Assembly: GCF_900176515.1 (NCBI RefSeq)
Contig: NZ_FWXV01000016.1
Location: 62,001 to 126,000 of the forward strand
DNA: 64,000 nucleotides
DNA from: Kibdelosporangium aridum
GTDB lineage: Bacteria; Actinomycetota; Actinomycetes; Mycobacteriales; Pseudonocardiaceae
Direction of reading: 5' to 3'
Part shown: positions 1 to 8,588 of the stretch, piece by piece
Numbering within the stretch: position 1 is the stretch's first letter
Layout: each line of letters opens with the position of its first letter
Program-made: the position numbers and the translations under genes
Notes under the pieces: model-generated
Databases searched by the model: none
Told to the model about the DNA's origin: nothing
The model's input: the letters and a program-made list of their open reading frames with translations, nothing else

Positions 1-657
1 TCCGTGCGGCAAGCGCTTGCGCTGTCGCTGCGCACCGGGTTCACCCGGCTGCCGGTGATCGGCGAGAGCGTCGACGACATCGTCGGCGTGGTGAACCTCA
101 AGGACCTGGTTCAGGCAGTCGTCGACGGCGGCGAGTCGAGCCGTCAGGTGCGTGACCTGATGCGGCCTGCCGAGTTCGTGCCGGACACCAAGCGCCTCGA
201 CGACCTGCTCAAGGAGATGCAGCTGTCGCGCAACCACATGGCGATCGCGGTCGACGAGTACGGCGGCACCGCGGGCCTGCTGACCATTGAGGACATCATC
301 GAGGAGATCGTCGGCGAGATCACCGACGAATCGGACACCGATGACCGCCCGCCGATCGAGCACCTCGAGGACGGCGCGGTGCGCGTCAGCTCGCGGCTGC
401 CCGTCGAGGACCTCGGCGAGTTGTTCGGCGCGGAGTTCGACGACCTCGACGTGGAGACCGTCGGCGGTCTGCTGGCACAAAGCCTCGGACGCGTCCCGCT
501 GCCCGGCGCGGAAGCCGAAGTCGCGGGGCTGCGGATGCGGGCCGAGGGCGGCAAGGACAATCGAGGCCGGATGCGCATCACGACCGTGGTGGTCTGCCGT
601 GCGGCCAAGTCGCTTGACGACGTACCGGTGACAGAAGGGAGCGGCGAGCGTGGCTGA
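1..657 (+). CDS. CorC/HlyC-type CBS-domain membrane protein, C-terminal part (5' end outside window)
   Basis: The reading frame is already open at base 1, so the DUF21 membrane half lies upstream and only the cytoplasmic half is visible. The first CBS motif is seen as 'GFTRLPVIGE', continuing with 'DDIVGVVNLKDL'. The second CBS motif contains 'VDEYGGTAGLLTIEDIIEE' (about residues 83-101). The last ~80 residues fit the small CorC_HlyC (transporter-associated) domain, with 'VSSRLPVEDLGELFG' and 'ETVGGLL'. Proteins of this family (hemolysin III-like/CNNM) are linked to Mg2+/Co2+ homeostasis. In actinobacteria this gene normally sits between ybeY and era, as here. The stop overlaps the next start by 8 nt, so the genes are probably cotranscribed. 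Confidence 0.92.
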   Translation, partial: SVRQALALSLRTGFTRLPVIGESVDDIVGVVNLKDLVQAVVDGGESSRQVRDLMRPAEFVPDTKRLDDLLKEMQLSRNHMAIAVDEYGGTAGLLTIEDIIEEIVGEITDESDTDDRPPIEHLEDGAVRVSSRLPVEDLGELFGAEFDDLDVETVGGLLAQSLGRVPLPGAEAEVAGLRMRAEGGKDNRGRMRITTVVVCRAAKSLDDVPVTEGSGERG

Positions 658-973
658 GCTCGACCCGGAGGACAGCAAGATCATCACGCTGGCGCGGTCG
701 GCGCGGGCTCGGACAGGCGCCGCCGAAGGCGCGGCAGTGCGCGACACCATGGGCCGGACGTACTCCGCGTGCACGGTCTCGTTGCCGTCGCTGAAACTGA
801 CCGCGTTGCAGGCCGCTGTCGCTGCCGCTGTGGCCAGTGGCGCCGACGGTCTCGAGGCGGCCGCCGTCGTGACGGACGCGGACTCGGTGGACGCCGAGTC
901 GCTCGCCGCCGTGCACGATCTGGCGCCCACAGCGCCCGTTCTGCGAGCCAATGCCAAGGGTGAGCTGCCGTAA
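650..973 (+). CDS. cytidine deaminase-like protein lacking catalytic motifs
   Basis: A 107-residue protein that aligns in my reading with the small cytidine-deaminase-fold proteins next to era in actinobacteria: 'MGRTYSACTVSLPSLKLTALQ' region at residues 34-54. True cytidine deaminases need a His/Cys-Ala-Glu motif and a Pro-Cys-x-x-Cys zinc motif. Neither is present, and the only cysteine is Cys40. It is therefore probably not an active deaminase but a retained fold with another role. The GTG start at 650 overlaps the upstream stop, and era begins 14 nt downstream, which argues for an era operon member. Family membership rests on context and the partial motif. Confidence 0.75.
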   Translation: MAELDPEDSKIITLARSARARTGAAEGAAVRDTMGRTYSACTVSLPSLKLTALQAAVAAAVASGADGLEAAAVVTDADSVDAESLAAVHDLAPTAPVLRANAKGELP

Positions 974-987
974 GCGAGAATGGGCCG

Positions 988-1893
988 GTGAACATTCCCG
1001 ACAGCCATCGGTCAGGTTTCGCGTGCTTCGTGGGACGCCCCAACGCGGGCAAGTCCACACTGACCAACGCGCTGGTCGGTACCAAGGTCGCGATCACGTC
1101 GAGCAAACCGCAGACCACCAGGCACGCCATCCGGGGCATCGTGCACCGGCCGGACGCCCAGCTGGTCATTGTGGACACGCCCGGCCTGCACCGGCCCCGC
1201 ACCCTGCTCGGCCAGCGGCTCAACGACATCGTCATGTCGACGTGGTCCGAAGTGGACGTCATCGGCTTCTGCCTGCCAGCGGACCAGAAGATCGGGCCGG
1301 GTGACCGGTTCATCGCGCAGCAGCTGGCGAAGGTGTCCAAGCGGACGCCGGTGATCGGCGTGATCACCAAGACCGACCTCGCGACGCAGGCACAGATCGC
1401 CGAACAGCTCGTAGCGGCACAGTCGTTGATGGAGTTCGCCGAGATCATCCCCGTGTCCGCGGTGGACGGGTTCCAGGTCGGTCAGCTCAGCGACCTGCTG
1501 GTGGCCCAGCTGCCGGAAGGCTCGCCGCTGTATCCCGAAGGCGAACTGACCGACGAGCCAGAGGTGACCCTGGTCGCCGAACTCGTGCGCGAGGCTGCGC
1601 TCGAGGGCGTGCGCGATGAGCTGCCGCACTCCATCGCCGTGGTCGTTGAGGAAATGGCTTTCCGTGAAGGGCGCGACGACCTGATCGACGTGTACGCGGA
1701 GCTGTACGTGGAACGCCCGAGCCAGAAGGGCATCATCCTCGGGCACAAGGGCGAGCGGCTCAAGAAGGTCGGCACGGCCGCGCGCACCCAGATCGAAGCG
1801 CTGCTCGGCGCGAAGGTGTACCTGGACCTGCACGTGAAGGTCGCCAAGGACTGGCAGCGGGACCCGAAACAGTTGCGCAAGCTGGGTTTCTGA
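988..1893 (+). CDS. era: GTPase Era
   Basis: Era is an essential Ras-like GTPase that binds the 3' end of 16S rRNA and helps mature the 30S subunit. All GTP-binding motifs are visible: G1 'GRPNAGKS' (residues 16-23), switch region 'KPQTTRH' (~40-46), G3 'DTPG' (~66), G4 'TKTD' (~126) and a late Ser-Ala. The C-terminal KH RNA-binding domain carries 'GIILGHKGERLKKVG' (~247-261). The length of 301 residues is typical. GTG at 988 is chosen because it starts immediately before the conserved N-terminus. The stop overlaps the following ATG by one base (TGATG), so translation with the RDD gene is probably coupled. Confidence 0.97.
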   Translation: MNIPDSHRSGFACFVGRPNAGKSTLTNALVGTKVAITSSKPQTTRHAIRGIVHRPDAQLVIVDTPGLHRPRTLLGQRLNDIVMSTWSEVDVIGFCLPADQKIGPGDRFIAQQLAKVSKRTPVIGVITKTDLATQAQIAEQLVAAQSLMEFAEIIPVSAVDGFQVGQLSDLLVAQLPEGSPLYPEGELTDEPEVTLVAELVREAALEGVRDELPHSIAVVVEEMAFREGRDDLIDVYAELYVERPSQKGIILGHKGERLKKVGTAARTQIEALLGAKVYLDLHVKVAKDWQRDPKQLRKLGF

Positions 1894-2366
1894 TGCTCGG
1901 GCAGCATCGGACGGACGTGCACACCGCGGTGGTCGGTGACAGCGAGGTTCCGTTAGCGACGCTCGGCGGGCGGATCCTCGCCCGGCTGGTGGACTTCGCG
2001 ATCGTGGTCCTGCCCTCGTACGTCGTGCTCGACTGGGTGCTGCCGGGGAAGTTCTGGACGGTGGTCGCGGTCGTCCTGCTCGAGCTGATCGTCTACGACT
2101 TGCTGTGCACCGTCCGGACCGGGACGACACCGGGAAAGCGGCTGGCGCGGATCAAGATCGTCCGGATGGACAGCGGTTCCCCACCGGGGTTCCTCCGTGC
2201 GTTCATCCGCGCGGTTCTCGGCCTGCCTGCCAGCGTGATGCCTGCGCTGACCGCGCTGTTCGACGAACGCACGCACCGAGGCGGCCACGACCGCTTGGCC
2301 GGGACCATTGTCATTGCCGCTGTCATAGCTGGTAATGACCCAGCGGGTGCGATAATCGACGAGTGA
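1893..2366 (+). CDS. RDD family membrane protein
   Basis: A 157-residue integral membrane protein. The family signature is visible: 'GGRILARLVDFAIVVLP' starts the first membrane helix (R..D), and 'GTTPGKRLARIKIV' (~72-85) is the conserved loop. A second helix follows at ~45-65 and another near the C-terminus. RDD proteins are of mostly unknown function; some have been linked to transport or anchoring. The one-base overlap with era and the GTGA overlap with recO place it inside the era-recO operon, a common position in actinobacteria. Confidence 0.88.
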   Translation: MLGQHRTDVHTAVVGDSEVPLATLGGRILARLVDFAIVVLPSYVVLDWVLPGKFWTVVAVVLLELIVYDLLCTVRTGTTPGKRLARIKIVRMDSGSPPGFLRAFIRAVLGLPASVMPALTALFDERTHRGGHDRLAGTIVIAAVIAGNDPAGAIIDE

Positions 2367-3094
2367 CTCTGTACCGCGACACCGGCGTTGTGCTGCGCGT
2401 GCAGAAGCTCGGTGAAGCCGACCGGATCATCACCCTGATCACCCGGCGGCACGGGAAGCTGCGCGCGGTGGCCAAAGGCATCCGCCGGACAAGCTCGCGG
2501 TTCGGCGCGCGCCTCGAACCGTTCTGCCACGTCGACGTGCAGTGCTACACCGGGCGAACCCTCGACGTGATCACCCAGGTCGAGACCATCGACGCCTTCG
2601 CACCCCGCCTGGTGGACGACTACCAGCGCTACACGGCGGGCTGCGCGGTCCTGGAGACGGCGGAACGTCTCTCGGCCGAAGAAGGCGAGCCGGTGATGCG
2701 GCTCTACATGCTCGTGGCGGGGTGCTTACGGGCCTTGTCGGCGGGTGAGCGCGACCCGTCGCTGCTGCTTGACGCCTTCCTGATGCGCGCGATGGCGTTC
2801 GCGGGCTGGGCGCCTGCGGTGTTCGAATGCGCGAAATGCGGCACCCCCGGGCCGCACCAGTCCTTCAGCGTGCCCGCGGGCGGAGCGGTGTGTCCCGTCT
2901 GCCGCCCACCCGGCTCCGCCAGCCCGTCGAAGGACACCTTCGTGCTGATGGACGCCCTCATGCACGGCGTATGGGATACCGCGGACCAGTCGACCCCGTC
3001 GGCCCGTCGTGAGGCCAGTGGCCTGGTCGCTGCCCATCTGCAATGGCACCTGGAACGCCAGCTGCGCTCCCTGCCGCTGGTCGAGCGCAAATAA
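2363..3094 (+). CDS. recO: DNA repair protein RecO
   Basis: RecO anneals single-stranded DNA and, with RecR, loads RecA in the RecF pathway. The N-terminal OB fold is recognisable from 'YRDTGVVLRVQKLGEADRI' and 'GKLRAVAKGIRR'. The C-terminal helical domain carries a zinc site formed by Cys156-x2-Cys159 and Cys177-x2-Cys180. The length of 243 residues is normal. The GTG start at 2363 overlaps the RDD stop (GTGA). It is the last gene of the compact run; about 110 nt without a gene follow before the peptide-synthetase locus. Confidence 0.95.
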   Translation: MTLYRDTGVVLRVQKLGEADRIITLITRRHGKLRAVAKGIRRTSSRFGARLEPFCHVDVQCYTGRTLDVITQVETIDAFAPRLVDDYQRYTAGCAVLETAERLSAEEGEPVMRLYMLVAGCLRALSAGERDPSLLLDAFLMRAMAFAGWAPAVFECAKCGTPGPHQSFSVPAGGAVCPVCRPPGSASPSKDTFVLMDALMHGVWDTADQSTPSARREASGLVAAHLQWHLERQLRSLPLVERK

Positions 3095-3177
3095 TACCGA
3101 CGCGCAAACTCTGTTCCATTGTAGTTCTCGTCACGCGCAACTTCGCTCGCACTTGCTCGTCTTATCAGTGGGCTTTG

Positions 3178-3196
3178 AATAGTCGCGGAGACTATT
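3178..3196. promoter_or_regulatory. perfect 7-bp inverted repeat in front of the Pls-like gene
   Basis: AATAGTC at 3178-3184 and GACTATT at 3190-3196 are separated by GCGGA. The dyad lies directly upstream of the ribosome-binding site AAAGGAG (3197-3203). The position suits an operator or a small mRNA hairpin controlling the synthetase locus. No cognate regulator is adjacent. Seen directly; the function is inferred. Confidence 0.4.
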
Positions 3197-3208
3197 AAAG
3201 GAGTGGTA

Positions 3209-6200
3209 ATGAGCGGGTCTGGATTTGCTGTTTTCGCGTCCGAATCGGGCCCGTCACCGCGGACGCTCGTCGACATTCTGGACGCGACGACGCTGGCTTT
3301 CCCGGACGCCCCCGCCTTGGCGGATGACGAGATGTGCCTGGCTTATCGAGAGCTTTCCGAGCACGTCAACGCTCTGGCGGACCGATTGGTGGCGGCGGGT
3401 GTGACCGCCGGGGACCGAGTCGGTATACGCATTCCGTCCGGCACGGCGGGGCTTTATCTCGGGATTCTGGCGGTATTGTCCGTCGGCGCTGCCTACGTTC
3501 CGGTCGATTACGACGATCCGCCCGATCGGGCCGATGTAGTATGGGCGCAGGCCGGTGTATCCGCAGTGGTCGGTCCCGGCCTGGTGATCACATCGCACAA
3601 TCCGGACCCCGGGCTGCGGAAAGCTCCTCGGCCCTGCGACGACGCCTGGGTGATTTTCACGTCCGGGTCGACCGGAACACCGAAAGGTGTCGCAGTGACC
3701 CACCGGGCGGCCGCCGCCTTCGTCGATGCGGAGGCGCGCGGCTGTTCTGCCAGGACGATCCCCTCGGCCCAGGCGACCGCGTTCTGGCCGCGTTGTCGGT
3801 CGCGTTCGACGCGTCATGTGAGGAGATGTGGCTCGCATGGCGGTACGGAGCATGCCTCGTTGCCGCTCCACGTGACCACGTGCGTTCGGGAGCGGACTTC
3901 GGCAACTGGCTCGCCGAACACAAGGTCACCGTCGTCTCGACGGTGCCGACACTTGCCGCGTTGTGGCCGCCTGCGGCGCTGGAAGGTGTGCGGCTGTTGA
4001 TCCTCGGCGGCGAGGCGTGCCCAGCGGAACTGGTCACGCGGCTCGCCGCAGACGGCCGGGAAGTCTGGAACACCTACGGTCCGACCGAGACCACCGTGGT
4101 GGCTTGTGCGTCCCGGTTGTACGACAACGAGGCCGTCCGGATCGGGCTTCCCCTTGACGGATGGCAACTCGCGGTCGTCGACACCTCCGGCAACCTCGTG
4201 CGGCACGGCGACGTGGGCGAGCTCGTCATCGGCGGTGTCGGTCTCGGCCGGTATCTCGACCCGGTCCGTGACGCCGAAAGGTATGCGCCGCTGGAGGCGT
4301 TGGGTTGGAGCCGTGCCTACCGGACTGGCGACCTCGTTCGCGCGGAGGCGGCCGGGTTGTTGTTCGTCGGGCGCGTGGACGACCAGGTGAAGATCTCAGG
4401 CAGACGGGTGGAACTGGGCGAGATCGACGCGGTGCTGTCGGCATTGCCCGGTGTCACGGCCGCGGCGTGTGCCGTGCACAAGACCGCCGCCGGCGCACCC
4501 GTCCTCGTTGGCTACGTCGTGGCGAACGGCACCTTCGATGAGGCGTACGCCCGCGAGATCTTGACCCGGCGGTTGCCCGCGGGCCTGGTGCCGCGCCTGG
4601 TCGAGTTGCCCGCGTTGCCGATGAAGACCTCCGGCAAGGTGGACCGTGGCGCACTGCCGTGGCCGCTGACCACTCGTGCGGCGGACGCTGAGGAATTCCG
4701 GACGCCGACCGAGGAATGGCTCGGCGGCCAGTGGGCCGAAGTACTGGGTGTCCAGCCAGGGCGAGGCGACGACTTCTTCGGCCTCGGCGGCGGAAGCCTG
4801 GCCGCTGCTCGGCTGGTTTCGTTGCTGCGCAAGCGTTTCCCGACGGTGTCGGTGCCCGATGTGTATCAGCGCCCCAGTCTGCCGGACCTCGCCGAGTGGC
4901 TGGACGGCCTGCGGGCGGAGAAGCCCTCGCGGCGCACGGTTCTGCCCACTCCGCGGCGCGCCGGACTGGTCCAGGCCGCGGTGCAGTTCGTGTTGTTCAC
5001 CGTGACGGGCGTGAAATGGGTGCTCGCCCTCATGATCCTCAACGACCTGCTCGACCTGGTCGATCCCGATCCGTTCGCGCCGGAGACGTCATGGTGGATC
5101 GTGCTCGGCATCTGGGTCGCGTTGGTGAGCCCGATTGGCCGGTTGGGCATCGTGCTGGCCGCCACCCGCCTGTTGCGGCGCGGTATCACTCCCGGTGAAC
5201 ATCCGCGGGGTGGAGGCGTGCACCTGCGGTTGTGGACGCTCGAACGCATCGCGGTCACGTTCGGGATGTCCGGATTCACTGGAACGCACTGGGCGTCAAG
5301 GTATGCCCGCGTCCTTGGCTGCACTGTCGGCGAGGACGTCATTCTGCACTCGATGCCTCCGGTGACCGGACTGGCTGTCTTCGGCGACCGGTGCACCGTC
5401 GAACCGGAGGTCGATCTCGCGGGCTGGTGGCTCGACGGTGATGTGCTGCGAGTTGGCACTATCCACATTGGAACGGACGCACGTGTCGGCGCGCGCAGCA
5501 CGGTGTTGCCGGGAGTACGCATCGGTGATGGAGCGGAGATCCTGCCAGGTTCTTGCGTCACCACGACGGTGCCCGCTGGACGTCGCTACGCCGGGACGCC
5601 TCTGCATGATGTCGGCGCGGCAGGCGAAGACTGGCCAGCACCACGACGTGACGCTGGCCGTCGCTGGAACCTCGTGTACACGGTGTCGTTGATGGGTCTC
5701 GCGGCATTGCCTGTGTTGCTGTCGATCCCGTGGATGCTGCTGGCGTACTACTTGGTCCGCGACGACGAAACACTGAATGCGGCGTTGGGACACTTGCTGC
5801 TTGTCGTTCCTGTCGCGACCGTGGGCGCCGTCGTCATGTACGCCTCAGTCGTCGTGGCTTTGGTGCGACTGGCCGGGTTGGGCATTGCTGACGGTATGTA
5901 CCCGGCCCGGGGACGGGTGGCGTGGTGCGTATGGCTAACCGACAGGCTCGTGCGCAGCTCGCGCGTGAACCTGTTCCCGCTGTATGCCAGCCTCGCCACG
6001 CCGAGCTGGTTGCGCGCGCATCGGCCGCAACGTCGAAGCTTCCACAGTGGTCACATTGCCCCGGTTGACCCGGGTGAGCGACGGCGGTTTCCTTGCCGAT
6101 GACGGCCTACTGGCACCGTTCGAGTCCCACGGCGGCTGGCTGCGACTGGGACACGTGCAGGTCGGGGAGCGCGCCTTCCTCGGTAACTCCGGCATTCTCG

Positions 6201-7040
6201 GCCCAGGACGCACAGTCCCGGACCGAGCCTTGGTAGGTGTGTTGTCCACCGCACCCGACACCGCCCAGCCCGGATCCTCCTGGCTAGGACGGCCCGCGAT
6301 CGAACTGCCCCGCGTCGCCGAGACAGGCGACACAGCTCGCACCTTCGAACCACCACGACGACTTGTTCTCGCCAGAGCAGCGGTCGAGGCATGCCGGGTG
6401 GTGCCCGTCGTGCTCAGCGCGCTGCTGGGCGCGACGGCACTGGCCGTCCTGGATGAGATCGACTTCGACCTCGGCCTAGGCACGACCCTGGCGGTCAGCG
6501 GCGTAGTGCTCGCCTTCGTCGGCATACTCGCGTGCGCGCTGACCACCGTGGCGAAATGGCTGCTCGTCGGCAGATTCCGGCCCCGGCCAGCACCCACTGT
6601 GGAGCTCATTCGTGTGGCGCAACGAGCTGTTCGACTGCTTCGTGGAGCTCCTGGCGGTGCAATGGTTCGTCCGCAGCTCACCGGGCACGCCGTGGCTGAA
6701 CACCTGGCTGCGCAGCCTAGGCGCCCGGATCGGCCGAGGCGTGTGGATCGAGACGCACTGGCTGCCCGAGAGCGACCTCGTACACGTGGACGCCGGTGCG
6801 TCGGTGAACCGGGGCTGTGTGCTGCAGACGCACCTGTTCCACGACCGCCTGATGCGCCTGGACCACGTCCGGATCGCCGACGGCGCGACACTCGGCCCGA
6901 ACAGCATCGCGCTACCAGGCTCGACGGTAGGTATCGCGACCACGGTGGGACCGGTGTCGTTGGTGATGCGCGGTGAAGACCTGCCTGGTCGCAGCCGTTG
7001 GCTGGGCAACCCGGTCCGGACCTGGGATCAGTCGCGGTAG
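3209..7040 (+). pseudogene. Pls/PosA-family single-module NRPS (poly-amino-acid synthetase-like), broken by three frame lesions
   Basis: This is one gene read in four segments. Start ATG 3209 follows AAAGGAG with 5-nt spacing. The adenylation domain shows A3 'FTSGSTGTPKGV', 'SVAFDASCEEMW', A5 'NTYGPTE', A7 'YRTGDL', A8 'GRVDDQVKISGRRVELGEID' and A10 'TSGKVDRGAL'. The carrier site is 'FFGLGGGSLAAARLV'. Membrane segments and three tandem left-handed-hexapeptide acyltransferase-like domains follow. This is the architecture of epsilon-poly-L-lysine synthetase and relatives, which lack ordinary condensation and thioesterase domains. Lesions: an extra CG in a GCGCGCG run at 3734-3740; about 11 nt missing near 5998-6009 (compare 'WLRSLGARIGR' of the third C-like domain with 'WLR.ARIGR' here); one extra C in CCCC at 6581-6584. 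Restoring the frame at these points gives continuous family sequence. My reading of the A-domain specificity residues is D-A-E-S-I-G-T-V-V-K; the substrate cannot be assigned. Confidence 0.85.
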
Positions 7041-7359
7041 GAGCACTTGGGGATGTGCAGGAGTTGGCCGCGCAGCAGCTTGCTGCGCTCGATGCCCCGA
7101 CCAGTGGCCGCAGCCGCCAGGGCGGCCTCCGGCCCCCGTTCACCAGCCTATCGATGGGGTCTGACACTTTCCCGCGCTGAAGATCGACAACTCCCCATCG
7201 ATCCACACCCCAATCACCATCCGGCGCGGCGCGGCGGCCATCGGCGGCGAGAACCCGCCATAACGCCCTGTTCGGCCTCGGCGACCGGTCCGTCGGGCGG
7301 TTGACGTCGGGTGAGTACCTTGTGGGTGCCAGTGTTCGCATCCTTAAGGAGCAGTTTCG
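7041..7359. other. intergenic region with a long-loop inverted repeat
   Basis: No convincing gene. A perfect 10-bp inverted repeat, ATCGATGGGG (7150-7159) and CCCCATCGAT (7193-7202), encloses a 33-nt loop and could terminate or insulate transcription after the synthetase. On the minus strand, about 40 sense codons without a start end in a stop at 7029-7031 and read like a decayed gene end. The uppS ribosome-binding site AAGGAG is at 7346-7351. Confidence 0.4.
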
Positions 7360-8172
7360 TTGCTTCGCCGACGCCGTGACCGCGAGCGGCCCGAGTTCCG
7401 TCCGCCGGACCCGCACCCGTCCGGCGCCAAGCCGCCCGTGCTCGACCAGGTCCCCGCGCACGTCGCCATCGTCATGGACGGCAATGGGCGCTGGGCCAAC
7501 CAGCGTGGCCTGCCGCGTACCGAAGGCCACAAGCGTGGCGAGGAAGTCGTGCTCGACGTGGTCAAAGGCTGTATCGAGATCGGCGTGAAGTGGCTGTCGG
7601 TCTACGCCTTCTCCACCGAGAACTGGAAGCGCAGCCCCGACGAGGTCCGCTTCCTGATGAACTTCAACCGTGACGTCATCCACCGCCGGGTCGACGAACT
7701 CGACGCACTCGGCGTGCACGTCCGCTGGGCGGGCAGGCTGCCCAAGTTGTGGCGCAGCGTGGTCAACGAGCTCAAGATCGCCGACGAGCGCACCAAGGAC
7801 AACGATGTCCTCAACCTGACGATGTGCGTCAACTACGGCGGTCGCGCCGAGATCGCCGACGCCACCAAGCAGATCGCGAAACTCGTCGCGGAGGGCAAGA
7901 TCAACCCCGACCGCATCGACGAGCGGACCATCGCGAAGTACCTGTACCAGCCCGAGATGCCGGACGTGGACCTGTTCATCCGGCCGTCGGGGGAGCAGCG
8001 CACGTCGAACTTCATGCTCTGGCAGGCCGCGTACGCCGAGATGGTGTTCCAGGACATCCTCTGGCCCGACTTCGACCGCCGTGACCTCTGGCGCGCCTGC
8101 GAGGCCTTCGCCAACCGCGACCGCCGCTTTGGCGGCGCCATCGACGCGGCTGCGGCCAAGGGGACGACATGA
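7360..8172 (+). CDS. uppS: cis-prenyltransferase (polyprenyl diphosphate synthase)
   Basis: This enzyme condenses isopentenyl diphosphate units in Z configuration to make the lipid carrier for peptidoglycan and other envelope glycans; in actinobacteria this copy is usually the decaprenyl/undecaprenyl synthase next to recO. Family motifs are present: 'AIVMDGNGRWA' with catalytic Asp40, 'YAFSTENWKRS', 'RPSGEQRTSNFMLWQ' and 'YAEMVFQDILWPDF'. The TTG start at 7360 is supported by AAGGAG with 8-nt spacing. The length of 270 residues is normal. Its stop overlaps the next gene (ATGA), starting a four-gene coupled run that ends at the terminator at 10371. Confidence 0.95.
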   Translation: MLRRRRDRERPEFRPPDPHPSGAKPPVLDQVPAHVAIVMDGNGRWANQRGLPRTEGHKRGEEVVLDVVKGCIEIGVKWLSVYAFSTENWKRSPDEVRFLMNFNRDVIHRRVDELDALGVHVRWAGRLPKLWRSVVNELKIADERTKDNDVLNLTMCVNYGGRAEIADATKQIAKLVAEGKINPDRIDERTIAKYLYQPEMPDVDLFIRPSGEQRTSNFMLWQAAYAEMVFQDILWPDFDRRDLWRACEAFANRDRRFGGAIDAAAAKGTT

Positions 8173-8588
8173 CCAGCGAGGCCGCACGGACGGCCGCTCT
8201 GCTGAGCAACGCCAAAGAAGCACTGGAGCTCTACCACGACATTTTCGTCGACGACGACGGCACGTTGACCTTCCGCCACGGCGACGTGCCATGCGCTGTG
8301 CAGGCGATGCAACTGGCCGAAGGGCTCAATGTGCTGAGCGTGCAGTGCGTGGTGGCCTGGGACTTGCCGGACTCGCCTGAGGTCAGCGCCTCGGTGGCGG
8401 ATCGCGGCGGAGAGGCCCTGTTCGGCACTCCCGCGGTCGTGCACACTGATCATGGCATCGACGTGACCCTGCGCTACACGTTCCCGGCGGAGGGTCTTGA
8501 CGTCAACGCGTTGGGCACGTTGTTCATGCTGGTGGTGTCCGGCGCGTCCCAGTTCAGGGCCGACCTAGTGGCGGGATCGCAACGGTGA
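8169..8588 (+). CDS. conserved hypothetical protein (YbjN/chaperone-like fold possible)
   Basis: A 139-residue soluble protein with no catalytic motif that I recognise. It is acidic and has an alternating pattern, including 'FVDDDGTLTFRHGDVPCAV' near the start and 'TPAVVHTDHGIDVTLRYTF' in the middle, resembling the small YbjN or secretion-chaperone-like folds common in actinobacteria. It overlaps uppS at its start (ATGA) and the permease GTG at its end (GTGA), so it is translationally coupled to both. The fold assignment is a guess from pattern; that it is a real gene is well supported by the overlaps. Confidence 0.7.
   Translation: MTSEAARTAALLSNAKEALELYHDIFVDDDGTLTFRHGDVPCAVQAMQLAEGLNVLSVQCVVAWDLPDSPEVSASVADRGGEALFGTPAVVHTDHGIDVTLRYTFPAEGLDVNALGTLFMLVVSGASQFRADLVAGSQR

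Noticed and set aside
3720..3760. Programmed ribosomal frameshift in the synthetase gene
   Set aside because: No slippery heptamer or following stem is evident, and three separate shifts of different size (+2, about -11 and +1 nt) are not expected of recoding.
5935..8292. Long minus-strand open frame across the synthetase end and uppS
   Set aside because: Antisense to uppS and the Pls-like gene, Arg/Pro-rich composition, no family resemblance.
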